Below, one piece after another: positions 51,593 through 64,000 of a stretch of DNA of 64,000 nt (within the stretch, counting starts at the first letter, position 1; every line of letters begins with the position of its first letter). The stretch is from the NCBI RefSeq assembly GCF_048128805.1, contig NC_136017.1, forward strand, positions 18,836,307-18,900,306. Reading direction: 5' to 3'. Made by a program: the position numbers and the translations under genes. The DNA is from Centroberyx gerrardi (lineage: Eukaryota > Chordata > Actinopteri > Beryciformes > Berycidae). The notes under the pieces were generated by a model, which saw only the letters and a list, made by a program, of their open reading frames with translations, was not told the origin of the DNA and did not search any database.

Positions 51593-51730
51593 TTTGAAGC
51601 GCGATAATCGAAAAAATGGTCGAAATTTTGCGATAAAATATTGATAATAGTAGACTTGCTGTTGTTTTGTTTCGAGCCTTCCGCACTTTACAAATTTGGC
51701 GCGTAACGTCGTGACGTAAGAGTCCTGCTC
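51593..51730 (-). promoter_or_regulatory. donson: donson 5' flank with E2F-like and CRE-like sites
   Basis: TTTGGCGCG at 51695-51703 fits the E2F consensus TTTSGCGC, and TGACGTAA at 51712-51719 is CRE/ATF-like. Both lie 100-130 bp upstream of the ATG. E2F control is typical of replication genes, so regulation at G1/S is a reasonable inference. No TATA box is evident. Confidence 0.5.
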
Positions 51731-53219
51731 GTGCTGCATTCAACCTCATGGGAAAATTCTAAATACAAACAGCCCAATAGAAAATATGAACCATCTCAGA
51801 TTTCAGTTGGTGAATACTAATAGAAAATCTCGTTCACCTCAGCTTTCAGTTGGTAAATGCTACATGGGAATTCAGGGTTTGACAGTGGGTCCCGATCTCT
51901 TTGACTTCCTGATCCAATAAGGAAGTACTCATTTCTAATTAATTGAACAAACGAAATGATAAGCCACTTGATTACACCTCTTAAAATGCCATGGCGGGAC
52001 ACAACTAATTGCTGAATTTGTGCTTTGTAGTTGACATTGTAATGTTTGGTTTGCTGTAAAACATGAATTAATTCAAATGTATCATCACGAAGTGCATGTG
52101 CAAGTGTGAAAGCGCTTATCAGGAACAACCAGTCTACAGAAACCTGCAGTCCTGGCGTTTTGACAGTTTTAAATAAGTATGAACTTGTGAACACTTCTAC
52201 TAGCTAGCTAACTATCTTCAAATACAACGCCCAGGTTTTCCCATGGGACCTGAATGCATCATTCAGCAAATTAATTGCTGAAATTAATTCAGGAAATTAA
52301 TTGAATGAATTGAATATTTACACATACAGAGATTGAAGAAGTGTTTTCCAAAACTCCAAGTATTTTTAGTGGAAAAGGAATATTTTATTGCTCCAGTAAG
52401 AGTGATTGGAAATAAGAAAAGTGGTGCAATATTAAAACACTATGATTTCATTGCAAAGCTGACTACCATTCATATGAGCTTTTTCCCTATTCAGATTTGT
52501 TTTTCTTTTCTGTGTCTAATTTTTCTGTACTTTTTAGGTCATTTTATTTTTACTTAATTTTTCTTTTTCTTTTTGCTTCTGCTTTTAGATATGTGACTTT
52601 TTTATTTTTATATTGACAATGCTTGTAATTTCATACATCTGTTGTGTTTGGTAAAGAAGGAGCTGCATACAGTGTGTTGTTTTGTCAAAATAAGGATTTA
52701 GCTTAATTAATTGTATGTCGTTTAGCTGACATTATTTCATGCACACAAGCACAAATAATCTTTGTCAAAACAAATCTGATTCCCGTCCCTATAACTTTAG
52801 CATGATGGACTTGTCTGCGCTCTTCTTCTCTGGTGTTCATACCGGTTAAGAACACATGAAGAAATAGCTGAATATGAGCATCAGTCCAGACTTCATTCTT
52901 GGTTTTTGTAGTTTATCTCCAAAAACAGTTCTCTGTCTTGGATCCTTCCTATCTGAGCCGTTGGTTGCTGCCACCCTCCCCTGCCATCTCCACCTCTCTC
53001 CCCTCTGTCACAGTGATTAATAGGACATTATGTAAATTTTTGGTCCCTGTTAATTTCTCCCTCGTTTATCATTACCGTTAGTCATCAATCACGTCTGGAG
53101 CTCAGTCAAGCGCCAAATGATGGGTGCTGTTAGGAAATCAATTCTCGTCCCTGTGTGTCTAAGAGAGAAAACTAGTGCCTTAAGCGTCAAAACAGCAATC
53201 CAAGGTTGGTAATTGATGG

Positions 53220-53790
53220 CTGGTGACCTTATGCAGGCCTTCTCAGATGTTTTCATGTCACCGACCCCCAAATGTACACACATTAGGCCCCACGGACCCC
53301 CATTTGATAAGAGTTCGTCCCAGGGACCCATATAGAAAGAATTTTGTTGGTTTTATTTAACCTTTATTTAACCAGGTTTGCCACACTGAGATTAATAATC
53401 TCTTTTTCTGGCAAAGAAAGACCAACAACATACACGGTGCTGATTTAATATTGAATTGTAGAATTGTCTACACTGTACATGGAAGAGATAATAGTGATGA
53501 GAGAGTGATGAAACCTAGGATTATAGTCATTCTTATACATTCTCTAATTGGGATAATATCTAGTGAATTAAATTATAGTGAAATGAAACAATTATGCATT
53601 TTACTGGAACCCCCTCAAGGACCCATGGAACCCTATCAAGGACAGTTGGAACCTCTTCAAGGACCCCTTGAATCCCCTCAAGGACCCCTAGAACCTCTTC
53701 AAGGACCCCTGGAACTACCCCAATGACCCCTTCGAACCCCTCAAGTAGCCTTCTAACCCCTTCAAGGACTGCTGTTCATACAGATAAAGT
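53220..53790 (+). repeat. dispersed repeat with minisatellite, copy 3 of 3, interrupted by a LINE tail
   Basis: 53255-53330 (GACCCCCAAATGTACACACA, ATTAGGCCCCACGGACCCCC) and 53515-53600 match the flanks of the element at 21430-22070 in reverse. 53610-53775 holds about seven units of CAAGGACCCCTGGAACCTCTT type. Between them, 53345-53410 is a LINE 3' tail in reverse orientation (TTTATTTAACCTTTATTTAACC), probably a later insertion. Confidence 0.75.
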
Positions 53791-53962
53791 ACCCCACTCT
53801 TGGCATTGGAGTGGGCAGATTGTATTTTCACCACTAGGTGTCATTATTCACCAAGGATAACATGGCTATCCCATTCAAGACAAGACTTTCTCTCATTCAC
53901 TGGGCAGTATCAGTCCCTCATATCCAACCTCTAATAGCCTCACTGTCCCTTGACACAGTGGC

Positions 53963-53978
53963 ACACATACACACACAT

Positions 53979-54034
<56 letters not shown>
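53963..54034 (+). repeat. (AC)n microsatellite
   Basis: Long AC run; the frame through it is not a gene. Confidence 0.92.
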
Positions 54035-54036
<2 letters not shown>

Positions 54037-54354
54037 TCAATGTTAGGGTAAACTCTGGAATACTTCAGGCCTTTAAACGAAGAATTAATTCACAAAAACA
54101 TTTTTGAACAATTAAATAAATACAATGTGCAAAGAAGATAAATGTCATATCAAGTTTTCATCTGATTTGATGGATCCCTTTACCCAATCAGAATCAAGGA
54201 GGTGTTCCTAGATTGGTTTTGGGAAAAATGGAGGCGAACACCGAGACCTTGCAGGAGGCCATAATTAATACAGTGTATACCATCTTGTTGTTGTACAATT
54301 CAGCATCAAAAGATTACAAAAGCAAATGTAAAAATAGAGAAAGCCTGGCATAAC

Positions 54355-55634
54355 CAGTGCCTGAATTGGACCAAAAAAGGTGCCAGTACCCTAATTCAGC
54401 AGTTGCATGACATGAGCATCGCATGTGTCTTGGACATATTTATATTTATACGCATATCTTGGTAATATATCCCACTTCAAATGTATTTATGCATTTCATT
54501 ACATACAAATATAATATTGCATATATGCTACAATAAAACCAACTGAAAATGAAACAAGACTGCAGTCAGTTTAGCTGCAAAACAACTAGTCCTAACCTAC
54601 TTTGCCATTTTAAAAAAAATCAACACAAAAATGTGCTGGGTTAGTGCTATAATAATATCAGAGAAAAATTACATCAGAGAAAGATTATACTTATAATCCT
54701 ATAATAATAATACTTATGATCATACTTACAAGCATACAGAAGACTGATGCAAATAGACAGAGGCCAATATTGTCTTTATATAACTGACAGACAGAGCTGT
54801 CTGTGCTTTTTGGAGGTAGTGGCAACAAAGCAATATTGACCTTTTGCTGTTGACAGTCATGATATAAGAAAACTAGCATTATGTAACTTGTTACGTACAT
54901 TTATTCCTCCTTGGCGCAATAACATAGCTTTCATTTGTGCTTGCACATCCTCTATTTTCTTTTCTCTCTCTATTGGCACCTGACCAGTAGTGTTGATTGG
55001 ACATATTGGCGTTTGATTACCATGAATTTCTTCATGATTGACACTTTAACGGCCCTGTGCTCCACTGACTGCTCTGCTCCATCAGATCAAGTGAAGAGGC
55101 ATCACTCTGCTCACAATATAAATGTGTTTATTTTTTTCTACACAATTAATATCATTCCATTGTCGTTTTGCCCACAAAGTCCTGCATCAGAATGTAAGCC
55201 ATTATATTCTTTACAATCTGCCTTTGCGGGGCAAAACGTCAGTAGAATGGTTTTAATATTGCAGAACACGTAATTACAAGAGGCTATTTAATTTAGGGCC
55301 AGAGTGACACCTCTTCACTTGATCTATGCAGCTTTGTTTTCGGCTGTAGTTTGACTCACTGTGTGTGAGCGGAGCGCTGCCTTCAGTCTGTAGGATGCTG
55401 TCTGCTTAAATGAAGCCCTATCAAGTCTATGGCGCACTTTTTTCATATGGAGATACTCTCTTCATTCAACTAAGGCGTACCAGGAGGTGGCGGTACAGAA
55501 TAAGAAGTAAGGGTACTCATGTGGACAAAAATCAAAAGTGCCGGTACGCAATAATGAGTAAGGGTACTCATGTGGACAAAAATCAGAAGTGCCGGTACTC
55601 AGTACCGGTGAGTACCGGGCCATTTCAGGCACTG
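54355..55634. mobile_element. non-autonomous hAT-type element, 1280 bp, with 8-bp target duplication
   Basis: Left end CAGTGCCTGAATTGGACC; the reverse complement of the right end is CAGTGCCTGAAATGGCCC. The CAGTG start is typical of hAT TIRs. The bases outside are GGCATAAC (54347-54354) and GGCATAAT (55635-55642), an 8-bp target duplication with one mismatch, as expected of hAT insertions. Next to the right end are two tandem copies of a unit with GGGTACTCATGTGGACAAAA. No transposase frame is present. Confidence 0.85.
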
Positions 55635-55743
55635 GGCATAATGTTGGGATGATTTGTTCCGAAGCAATCCAAGGGACAGAAATTTGTCCGTCAACATTTC
55701 TGTCCCTTTTTCTGTCCCTGGTACATCGTTGGCTCTGGTGCTC

Positions 55744-55990
55744 CATGCTAATGCTTCAGCGTACACTATGTTGAGTGATAGTAGGTTCCATGCTAACACT
55801 TAAGCGTACACTACGTTGAGTGATAGTAGGCTCCATGCTAACACTTAAGCATACACTATGTTGAGTGATAGTAGGCTCCATGCTAGCACTTTAGCGTACA
55901 CTACGTTGAGTGATAGTAGGCTCCATGCTAACACTTAAGCATACACTATGTTGAGTGATAGTAGGCTCCATGCTAGCACTTTAGCATACA
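55744..55990 (-). repeat. 45-bp minisatellite, second locus, inverted
   Basis: About five and a half 45-bp units (plus strand: GTACACTATGTTGAGTGATA then GTAGGCTCCATGCTAACACT) that are the reverse complement of the units at 10392-10870. 56300-56350 (GATCTACCGGGGACACATGG, then TTTTGGTGTCTATGTTTTCA) also matches the non-tandem flank of that array (10936-10985), so both belong to one dispersed element. Confidence 0.88.
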
Positions 55991-56399
55991 CTATGTGAGT
56001 AATTAGGATACTATCTACTACTAACACTCAACATAGTATCTTTGCTGTCCTTGTATCTCCAAAATTTCCACTTTTCAGGAACTTAGTAAAAGAGCCTTGT
56101 TTTTAGCTTGACAGTCATGTATTTCTGAGTTTATCCTTTTGCTTTTGAAATGTTTTTTTTTTATCAGCCCAAAGGTTTCTTATCCTATAGAAGACCATGA
56201 GATCCTTCAATTGAAGTTAAGACATGAAAATCACCAAAATTGGAATTAGAAGGCTTTCACCTGACAGCGAAGGCATTCTGAAGTGCTAGCATGGAAAACC
56301 GGAGCCGATGATCTACCGGGGACACATGGATCATTTTGGTGTCTATGTTTTCATCCCATAAGAGCTGAGTGGAACAATCTGCCAAAAACGTCGGACGAT

Positions 56400-56665
56400 A
56401 CAGTCACAAAAAGGAAGCTTTCTCCATGGTTCTTTGGTTGAGGTAGTGGTTCTACATGGGACTGTAACATCTCAAAGAACCCTCTGATTTGTTCAAATAA
56501 AAAACTGGCAAATCAGAGTAAAGAACCCAATGTGACTCTTCAAAGTTCCTTTAATACTGCTGTTTTGGAGCATTTCATATGTTCTTAAAGGGTTCTTTAT
56601 AGCAAAATAAAGGGTTCTGCTATGGTACAATTAGAAGAGATACTACATAGAACCCTGTTTGTTAA
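56400..56665. repeat. dispersed element rich in GGTTCTTT motifs, copy 1
   Basis: Repeated GGGTTCTTTA, AAAGAACCC and GTGGTTCTACATGG motifs, including TAAAGGGTTCTGCTATGGTA. The same motifs in the same order occur at 62070-62640 inside the runx1 intron. Confidence 0.55.
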
Positions 56666-56891
56666 GAGTGTAGGAGATAACGGTTTAATTTGAAGCAGAG
56701 TATTGCTGAAAAATAGCATGTGTTCAGTTTAGGTGTCTTGGATAACTTAAAGGAGTTTTTGTGGCCCAGAGAGATATCTGGGCTTACCAGGTCTCCGACA
56801 AGCTTTTCTCTTTTTGTCTTCTTGAGAGCAGCTTTTTATACTGTGTAGTTACCATCTGGCTGTGGCAACTCCATCTTTATTTAGCAGCCTC

Positions 56892-56897
56892 TGTGTG

Positions 56898-56935
<38 letters not shown>

Positions 56936-56942
56936 TGTGTGT
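56892..56942 (+). repeat. (TG)n microsatellite
   Basis: TG run in the interval downstream of runx1. Confidence 0.9.
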
Positions 56943-57125
56943 AGACTGGCAGAGAAGGCAGGCTAGGGCTTGTCTGTTTGCCTGTAGAAATTCCTTCAGG
57001 TTCAGGAATAGCAAAGGATGGAGTGTGTATGTGTGTGTTTGCATGTGTGTGTGCGTGCATGCGTGTGTTTGTGTGTGGAAGGGGTTGGCAGGGTGGGGTG
57101 GGTTGGCATAGATTCAGGTGCCAGC

Positions 57126-57127
<2 letters not shown>

Positions 57128-57180
<53 letters not shown>
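57128..57180 (+). repeat. (GA)n microsatellite
   Basis: Pure AG run; a shorter one is at 57359-57382. Confidence 0.92.
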
Positions 57181-57184
<4 letters not shown>

Positions 57185-57474
57185 TTATATAGAGAGAGAT
57201 AATTGAGAAAAAAAATGACACCGCCAATAAACAAAAGGACAACAGCTGTATTTCCTTCACAAGAATATTTATATAAATCAAAACCAAATGTGAGAAATTC
57301 AATGCGGCACTATCAACAATGTCAAAACAACTGTGTGTTTATGTATGTGTGTGTATGTGAGAGAGAGAGAGAGAGAGAGAGAGGAAGGGGCAATGAAAAC
57401 ATGATCAAATGCGGATGTCTTTTACAACTATGGTTATATACAGTACAAATAGAGGGTGGATCATGAGCAAATGT

Positions 57475-57475
<1 letters not shown>

Positions 57476-57536
<61 letters not shown>
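57476..57536 (+). repeat. (AC)n microsatellite
   Basis: Pure AC run. Confidence 0.92.
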
Positions 57537-57540
<4 letters not shown>

Positions 57541-57689
57541 TACTTACAGGGGACAGCCGACATGTAATGCTACCAAAAATGGCATTGTATGAATAAATTA
57601 AGGAATATTACAAAACAACATGCTGTAAAGGTTTGACAACGTAGTGAGGAGGCAAGAGAGCATTGAAGATCTGGCCGAATCCACAGTCA

Positions 57690-58040
57690 AAAACTCTGTG
57701 AAAATCAGTATTCAAAATGCTGATATTTTTGAAGTGAGGCTGCCAATGGATGATATTTTTTGCTGATTTTCAATATGTTTTGATTTGAGCAATGCCCAAA
57801 AAAAAGTCTATGAAAAAGCATTTAGATCATCATGGGACAGTAAAACTCTCCACATGCATATTTGTGTCGAATCTGATCAAAATGTTAGAATAAGAATCAA
57901 TTTATGTTAAGGTCTTCCCGTAAAACCAGTGTAGTATTGATCAATTCTACAATAAATATGTAATCAATCAAACTGCATCATATTAGACAGATCTGATTTT
58001 TAATTAAAGGACAGTATTGGCCCGTATATTGGTGTTACTT
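57690..58040 (-). repeat. TIR-family element, copy f
   Basis: AGCATTTAGATCATCATGGG and AAAACTCTCCAC on the plus strand, with AAAGGACAGTATTGGCCCGT near the right end. Confidence 0.6.
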
Positions 58041-58304
58041 TCTGCTACAAAATCAAAAAGTAAAAATCTTTTATAATATCTTGGATGGGTTAGGATTAGG
58101 CATATGGTCTCCAATTATCTTCTGGTGCTGTAGTTTTGCCATAAGAACCCCCAGTAAGTCAAATGAATATGAACTCGGCCATACAAAACACATTTGTATT
58201 GTATGTTTAAAAAAAAATCTTCATTTGCCTCAAGAAATAATGGGCTAATTTTTATAAAAGTGTGATATCGAAGAAGAGTTGCGAAGGTGTGGAGAGGGGT
58301 GAAG

Positions 58305-58346
58305 AATGGATGGATGGATTGGACGGATGGATGAATGGACGGATAG

Positions 58347-58382
<36 letters not shown>

Positions 58383-58391
58383 ATGGATGGA
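58305..58391 (+). repeat. (GGAT)n microsatellite
   Basis: Tetranucleotide repeat; the frames on both strands are artefacts. Confidence 0.92.
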
Positions 58392-59353
58392 GGACAGGAA
58401 GATGCAGAGGTAAACACAAACAAGCCATCACAATATTTGGCATGAGCAAATCATATATTCACAACACCAACAGCAATGAGGAAGACGTCCTGTTATTTTA
58501 CAAAGGAAGCTGAATCCAGTCCAGTGCGGCTGCATGCACTTTGTCAGTGTAAAATCAAAATGGCGCCCTGCTTGTCTTCCTGTTTCTGTCCAGTTGCAAT
58601 CCCTTCATTTAGCAGAAGCTCTTCATTAGACACCTGTGTCCCTTCCTATGGCCGGAAAGTGTCTGTTATCTTAGCTTTAGATAAGCAAACGAGTCAGTGC
58701 GCTCAGCTCTGTCCATTGGCCAATGCGTCTGTCCCATCGTTCTGCTTCGCATTGGGTGCGCTCGTTTTAAGGGCTCTCGGTCAAGCGCCAGCGTACTGGC
58801 TGGGCGGAGTTTGTCCGAAAACTCCGGATGACAACCAAAACAGAAATCGGAGCAGTAAGATCTTGACGATTAATGGTCAAGCATTCATTTTCCAAGTAAG
58901 TTTCCTTTTCTCTGAGTTGCTACCATATGTTTTTCTTCCTAGAGCTCATAAGAAAGCCTTGCAGATATTCACAATGTTTATTTACATGTAAATTCGACAA
59001 GAATTCTTAGAATGGGTAAAGTTCTAAGCTATCTAAACCAGATTAACTATGAAACTACATTCAGCAGCATGTTGGCAGACAGGCTCATTATCTGCTCAGT
59101 TAGGATCCCTTATTACCAAACCTTCCATTTTGAAGTATTAAGATCGCTGTATGTTAACATATTATCTTTGATGTTATATTGATCTGACTGCTCTTCCTCT
59201 CACTCCATCTGTCATTTAGGGGTGGGTTTGTTTTTATAAATTTGATTATGGCAGTACACTCCGCCCTTGCCGGTGTCCACCCATCACGTGACCAGGATGG
59301 TACCGGGCAACCTTAAAATGAGCGCGCCCATTAATGCTCCTCTACCACCTGTT
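58392..59353 (-). other. runx1: probable runx1 3' UTR and flank
   Basis: Follows the runx1 stop codon on the minus strand. A minus-strand AATAAA lies near 58979-58984, about 370 bases after the stop, and could be a polyadenylation signal. A plus-strand frame of 171 codons (58476-58991) crosses this stretch; I do not regard it as a gene. Confidence 0.45.
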
Positions 59354-60739
<1,386 letters not shown>

Positions 60740-61240
60740 TTATGATTATGCTTAGCTGATAAATAAATTATCATTATAATCCTCCACTTCAAATTTAAAG
60801 TTTCCACATGACAGGTCTGGGTGAAGTGGCTTTATGTCTGTAAAACTATCAACACCTAGTTGACCGACGGTTTTCTTTTCATTCAATAAACTCTGTGGAA
60901 ATACTTTGAATTGCACAATTTGTGAAGAATGCGCTATTTAAAGAAAGGTTGGTGATTGATAGATGTATTGATTGATCGTGTGTAAGGAGAGATAAAGGAA
61001 TGAAAGAGGAAGAATAAATAACAGCGAAAGACAGAAGCTGTTAATAGTGAAAGGAATAGAAGAAAGAGAAAGAGATGGAGGAGAGGAAGCAATTAACTTA
61101 GTGTGGGGGTGGACGGATGAAGGGGAGGGCTGTGTGTGTGCGTGTGTGTGTGCATGGGCGTGTGTGAGCTCTTTCATTCAATCCAGTCCGTTTCCCCAGT
61201 CTAATAAATGCCACTGATCACCCACAGACCTGTAGACAAG

Positions 61241-61243
<3 letters not shown>

Positions 61244-61283
<40 letters not shown>

Positions 61284-61385
61284 ACGTGTATATGTGCAGA
61301 CAGATGAGGAAGCAAATTGTACACAGCAGCCAAGACGTCAATGAAGGCTTTTCAAGTCTAGCCAACAGCTCTCCCAAGCATTGAC

Positions 61386-61421
<36 letters not shown>
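61244..61421 (+). repeat. two (TG)n microsatellites
   Basis: TG runs at 61244-61282 and 61388-61421 in the runx1 intron. Confidence 0.9.
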
Positions 61422-61423
<2 letters not shown>

Positions 61424-61610
61424 TTCCTAGCGGCGGTGAAGCCCAGGCCCCGTGCCAAGCCCCCTCCTTTCCTGGCTTCTTTCCCCAGGCAGAGAGCACT
61501 AATGTGGGGGCAGGAGTCATACATGACTGGCTGTCTGGCAACAGAGCTGCAATAGAACTAGAATGGGTAGAAAGACTCCTCTATGGTGTTTTATGGTAAT
61601 GTCTGTCAAT

Positions 61611-62062
61611 AGGAATGGGTTAGACTGATATATTGGTTTGCTGTTATATGGGGCTGATATTGTCCTTTTATTAAAAATCAGATCTGTTCCAGTCATTGTC
61701 ATCCACCTCTGATATGATGCTGTTTGATTGATTACATATTTATTGTAGAATTGATCGATACTACACTGGTTGTCTATGGGAAGACTTTAACCTGAATTGA
61801 TTCTAATGAGACATGTTCCACACAAGTGCAAATGAATATGTTTACTTTTTATGATTATCATCCTGGGTTTCAGTGGAGCGTTTTAGTGTCCCATGATGGT
61901 GTAAATGCTGCTTCAGAGGCTTTTCCACCCTGACAAGAATACAATTCTGGGGGGAAACACTGAATACCAGGGAATTGTTCAATTCAAAACTACTGGATAT
62001 CGACTTCAATCCAAAAATATCAGTATCAGCTTTCAAAAATCCATATTGGTCAAACCCTACAC
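61611..62062 (+). mobile_element. TIR-family element, best-preserved copy g
   Basis: Left end GGGTTAGACTGATATATTGG and reverse complement of the right end GGGTTTGACCAATATGGATT. Interior landmarks in order: TATTGTCCTTTTATTAAAAA, TTGATCGATACTACACTGGT, ATCCTGGGTTTCAGTGGAGC, GTTTTAGTGTCCCATGATGG, CTTTTCCACCCTGACAAGAA. No coding capacity. Six more copies are in this window. Confidence 0.7.
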
Positions 62063-62069
62063 CCAGAAA

Positions 62070-62640
62070 AAGACGGGTTCTTCAAGGGTTGTGGTTCTAT
62101 TTTTAAGCAGTAGCATACTCAATGTCGTGCTATACTGTGGTTATTGCTCCTGTGTGCTGCGGCACTCGGCCAACAAAAAAGTAGTTCTCCGGTTCTGGTT
62201 CTAATCAATAAACATGCTTGCTTGCTTCATTCTTCATGCTTTAACAGGGCAGACTGATGCCGTTGGAGTTATGAGGTACAAGTTTGAATATTGCGGTTCC
62301 TCATGGTCCACATGTGGTCGGAAACAAATGTATAAAGAACCGTAATGTTTCACAGAACCCTCTGATTTGTTAATATATATATATATGTATATATATAAAA
62401 AAACCCTGGTAAATCACAAACCCAATGCGGTTCTTAAAAAGTTCTTTCAATACTGCTGGTTTGGAACTTTTCATCCTTTCTTAAAGCGTTCTTTACAGCT
62501 CTATAAAGGTTCTATGTAGAACCATTTGAGCATGGTGCTGTAGAGAACCTGTTTAAAATGGTTCTTTGCAGCACCATAAAGAATTCTGCTATGGTACAAG
62601 ACTAAAGAAACATTTTCTGGTGCTGTCTAGAACCCTTTTT
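62070..62640. repeat. dispersed element rich in GGTTCTTT motifs, copy 2
   Basis: GACGGGTTCTTCAAGGGTTG at the left, AAAGGTTCTATGTAGAACC and ATAAAGAATTCTGCTATGGT near the right, ending TAGAACCCTTTTTTGTTGA. It resembles 56400-56665 and shows internal self-complementarity. Confidence 0.5.
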
Positions 62641-64000
62641 TGTTGAATTTTGTGCATGTCTGGATGCAAGAACGCACTCTACTCCTTATTAATAAAATGG
62701 ATAGAAATATTATACATTTTAATTCATTTGTCTTTGTCTCAGTATGTTCTGTTGTTATAATTGTTGGTTGTGTTAAGTTTAATGCCCCCATATACTATTT
62801 TATTTTTCTTTGCAGTATCCTATTACTATTTGCTGCTGCAAACCCTACATTAAGTTCCATCTCATCTTGGCCCTTCTTACAGTCTTAATGGGAAACACCA
62901 TTCTATATATTCTACATCTGTGATGAGCTGTAGCTGGTTTGGCAGCAGAGGGATCATAGAGTTTTACTGCATTCCCACACACGTGCAGACCGCACACACA
63001 CACACACACACACACACAGTCAAAAATTCACAATACATACAAGCACGACTGCACTAGGCTATGTATTTGTTACAGACACTTTGCTCACGCATACACACTC
63101 TTTCTCCCTTTTCTCCCAAAAAACTCCCTTTTCTCCCAAAAAATGCAAAAATTAGAGAAGTGAAAGAAGGAAAGAAAGACATTAAAGGAGAAATGAAAGC
63201 CAAGAGAGAGCGCGGTAGAATGATGAGGAGAGAGAGAGTGAAGAAAGAAAAGAAAAGAAAGGGGGAAGAGAAAGAGAAAGAGGTCTTGAATGGCTTAATA
63301 ACGGTTTCCTGTTGCTATTTTTATTTCTAGAGGGATCAGAGAAAGACAGAAAGCAGGAAGGGCTGAGAACTACCTCTCTCTTTCTCTCTCTCTAAATCTA
63401 GGCCTATATTTTTCTTTTTTCTCAGTCTCTCACCCTTGTTTCAACACCTCTTTTCTACCTCATTATACATCTCAGCTGTTTGCCAGTCTGAAGAACACAT
63501 TAACTTCTGTCCCAAAGATTGCTTAATAATTGAAACCTACATGCCAAGTCTTTTCAACCACCTAGGGACTGGAAAACCAGCAGATAAAACAGTTTCCATT
63601 AAATAGGCTATATTATATATTATATATATAGGTGCGTCAAAAGTCTCATAAACCACATTCACCATCATGGAGGTCCATTGGAGTATTGGCTTTGTGCAAA
63701 TAATGTCTAACAACCCAGCTAGAAAAAGGGAGATACCTGACAAAGTTTGCTGTGGTGTGGCTGTAGATCAATTAAGCAGCATTGTAGCTACAAGTGAATG
63801 GTCTGGTAGTTTTGTTCCCCAACTGTCTCGTCTTTAGCCCTAGTCTCTATTCCAAAACACTCTGAGTTGTAGCTTGAGAAGAGTCAGCTCAGTTAACCTG
63901 AACAAACTGTTAGCTAGCTAACTAGTCAGCAGGCTCATTTAGCAAAGAATGTTAACATGCTAATGCTGGCTTCTACTAGATACGTTAGCTTGTGTGCAAA

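Larger units (their letters stand above)
51760..54346. other. intergenic, upstream of donson
   Basis: No gene seen. 51780-52205 is the partner of the 42820-43360 block. 52300-52730 is T-rich and featureless. 53220-53790 is a repeat listed separately. Confidence 0.5.

Noticed and set aside
58476..58991. 171-codon plus-strand frame downstream of runx1
   Set aside because: No recognisable domain, opposite to the probable runx1 3' UTR; a GTAAGT near 58894 is the only splice-like feature. Not enough to call a gene.
63537..63743. Hydrophobic 68-codon minus-strand frame in the runx1 intron
   Set aside because: No similarity to RUNX1 exons or other families, and no flanking splice sites I trust.

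Overview
The window is nuclear DNA of a ray-finned (teleost) fish. It has spliced vertebrate genes, very dense CA/GT microsatellites, fish-type L2-like LINE remnants and many short terminal-inverted-repeat elements. No bacterial, viral or organellar gene is present. Four protein-coding genes are supported, all on the minus strand, and all were reconstructed exon by exon from splice signals, reading phase and family similarity.

Layout, from high to low coordinate (the direction of transcription): (1) 60711-59354, the last two coding exons of runx1, ending in the Groucho-binding VWRPY terminus; its upstream exons lie beyond the window and 60.7-64 kb is intron. (2) 51592-44557, a complete 12-exon donson (625 codons plus stop), the replication-fork and helicase-assembly factor. 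(3) 40725-26941, a complete 9-exon gene for a 351-residue type I membrane protein with two V-like immunoglobulin domains, a stalk, one transmembrane helix and almost no cytoplasmic tail; I do not recognise its subfamily. (4) 18083-5235, 13 exons of a divergent CARM1/PRMT4-type arginine methyltransferase. Its PH-like and catalytic regions are present, but the usual C-terminal transactivation region was not found. An unassigned exon-like stretch lies at 1695-1794.

The gaps and introns are mostly repeats: a broken Ty3/gypsy integrase remnant at the left edge, a broken L2-like LINE with an esterase-type ORF1 inside an intron of the Ig gene, a second LINE 3' end facing it, a hAT-type non-autonomous element with an 8-bp target duplication, a TTAA-flanked element, several hairpin MITEs, a TIR family with about seven copies, and minisatellites, one of which occurs twice in opposite orientation 45 kb apart.

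The genes do not form a pathway: chromatin/transcription (carm1-like, runx1), replication (donson), cell surface (Ig protein). donson and runx1 are both on human chromosome 21q22, so their proximity looks like compacted ancestral synteny. The most interesting observations are (a) replaced active-site residues in the CARM1-like enzyme, (b) sequence flanking the 5' end of donson that appears duplicated around the putative 5' end of the Ig gene, and (c) the unrecognised Ig receptor with an apparent GC-AG intron. I saw no clearly new multi-gene system.
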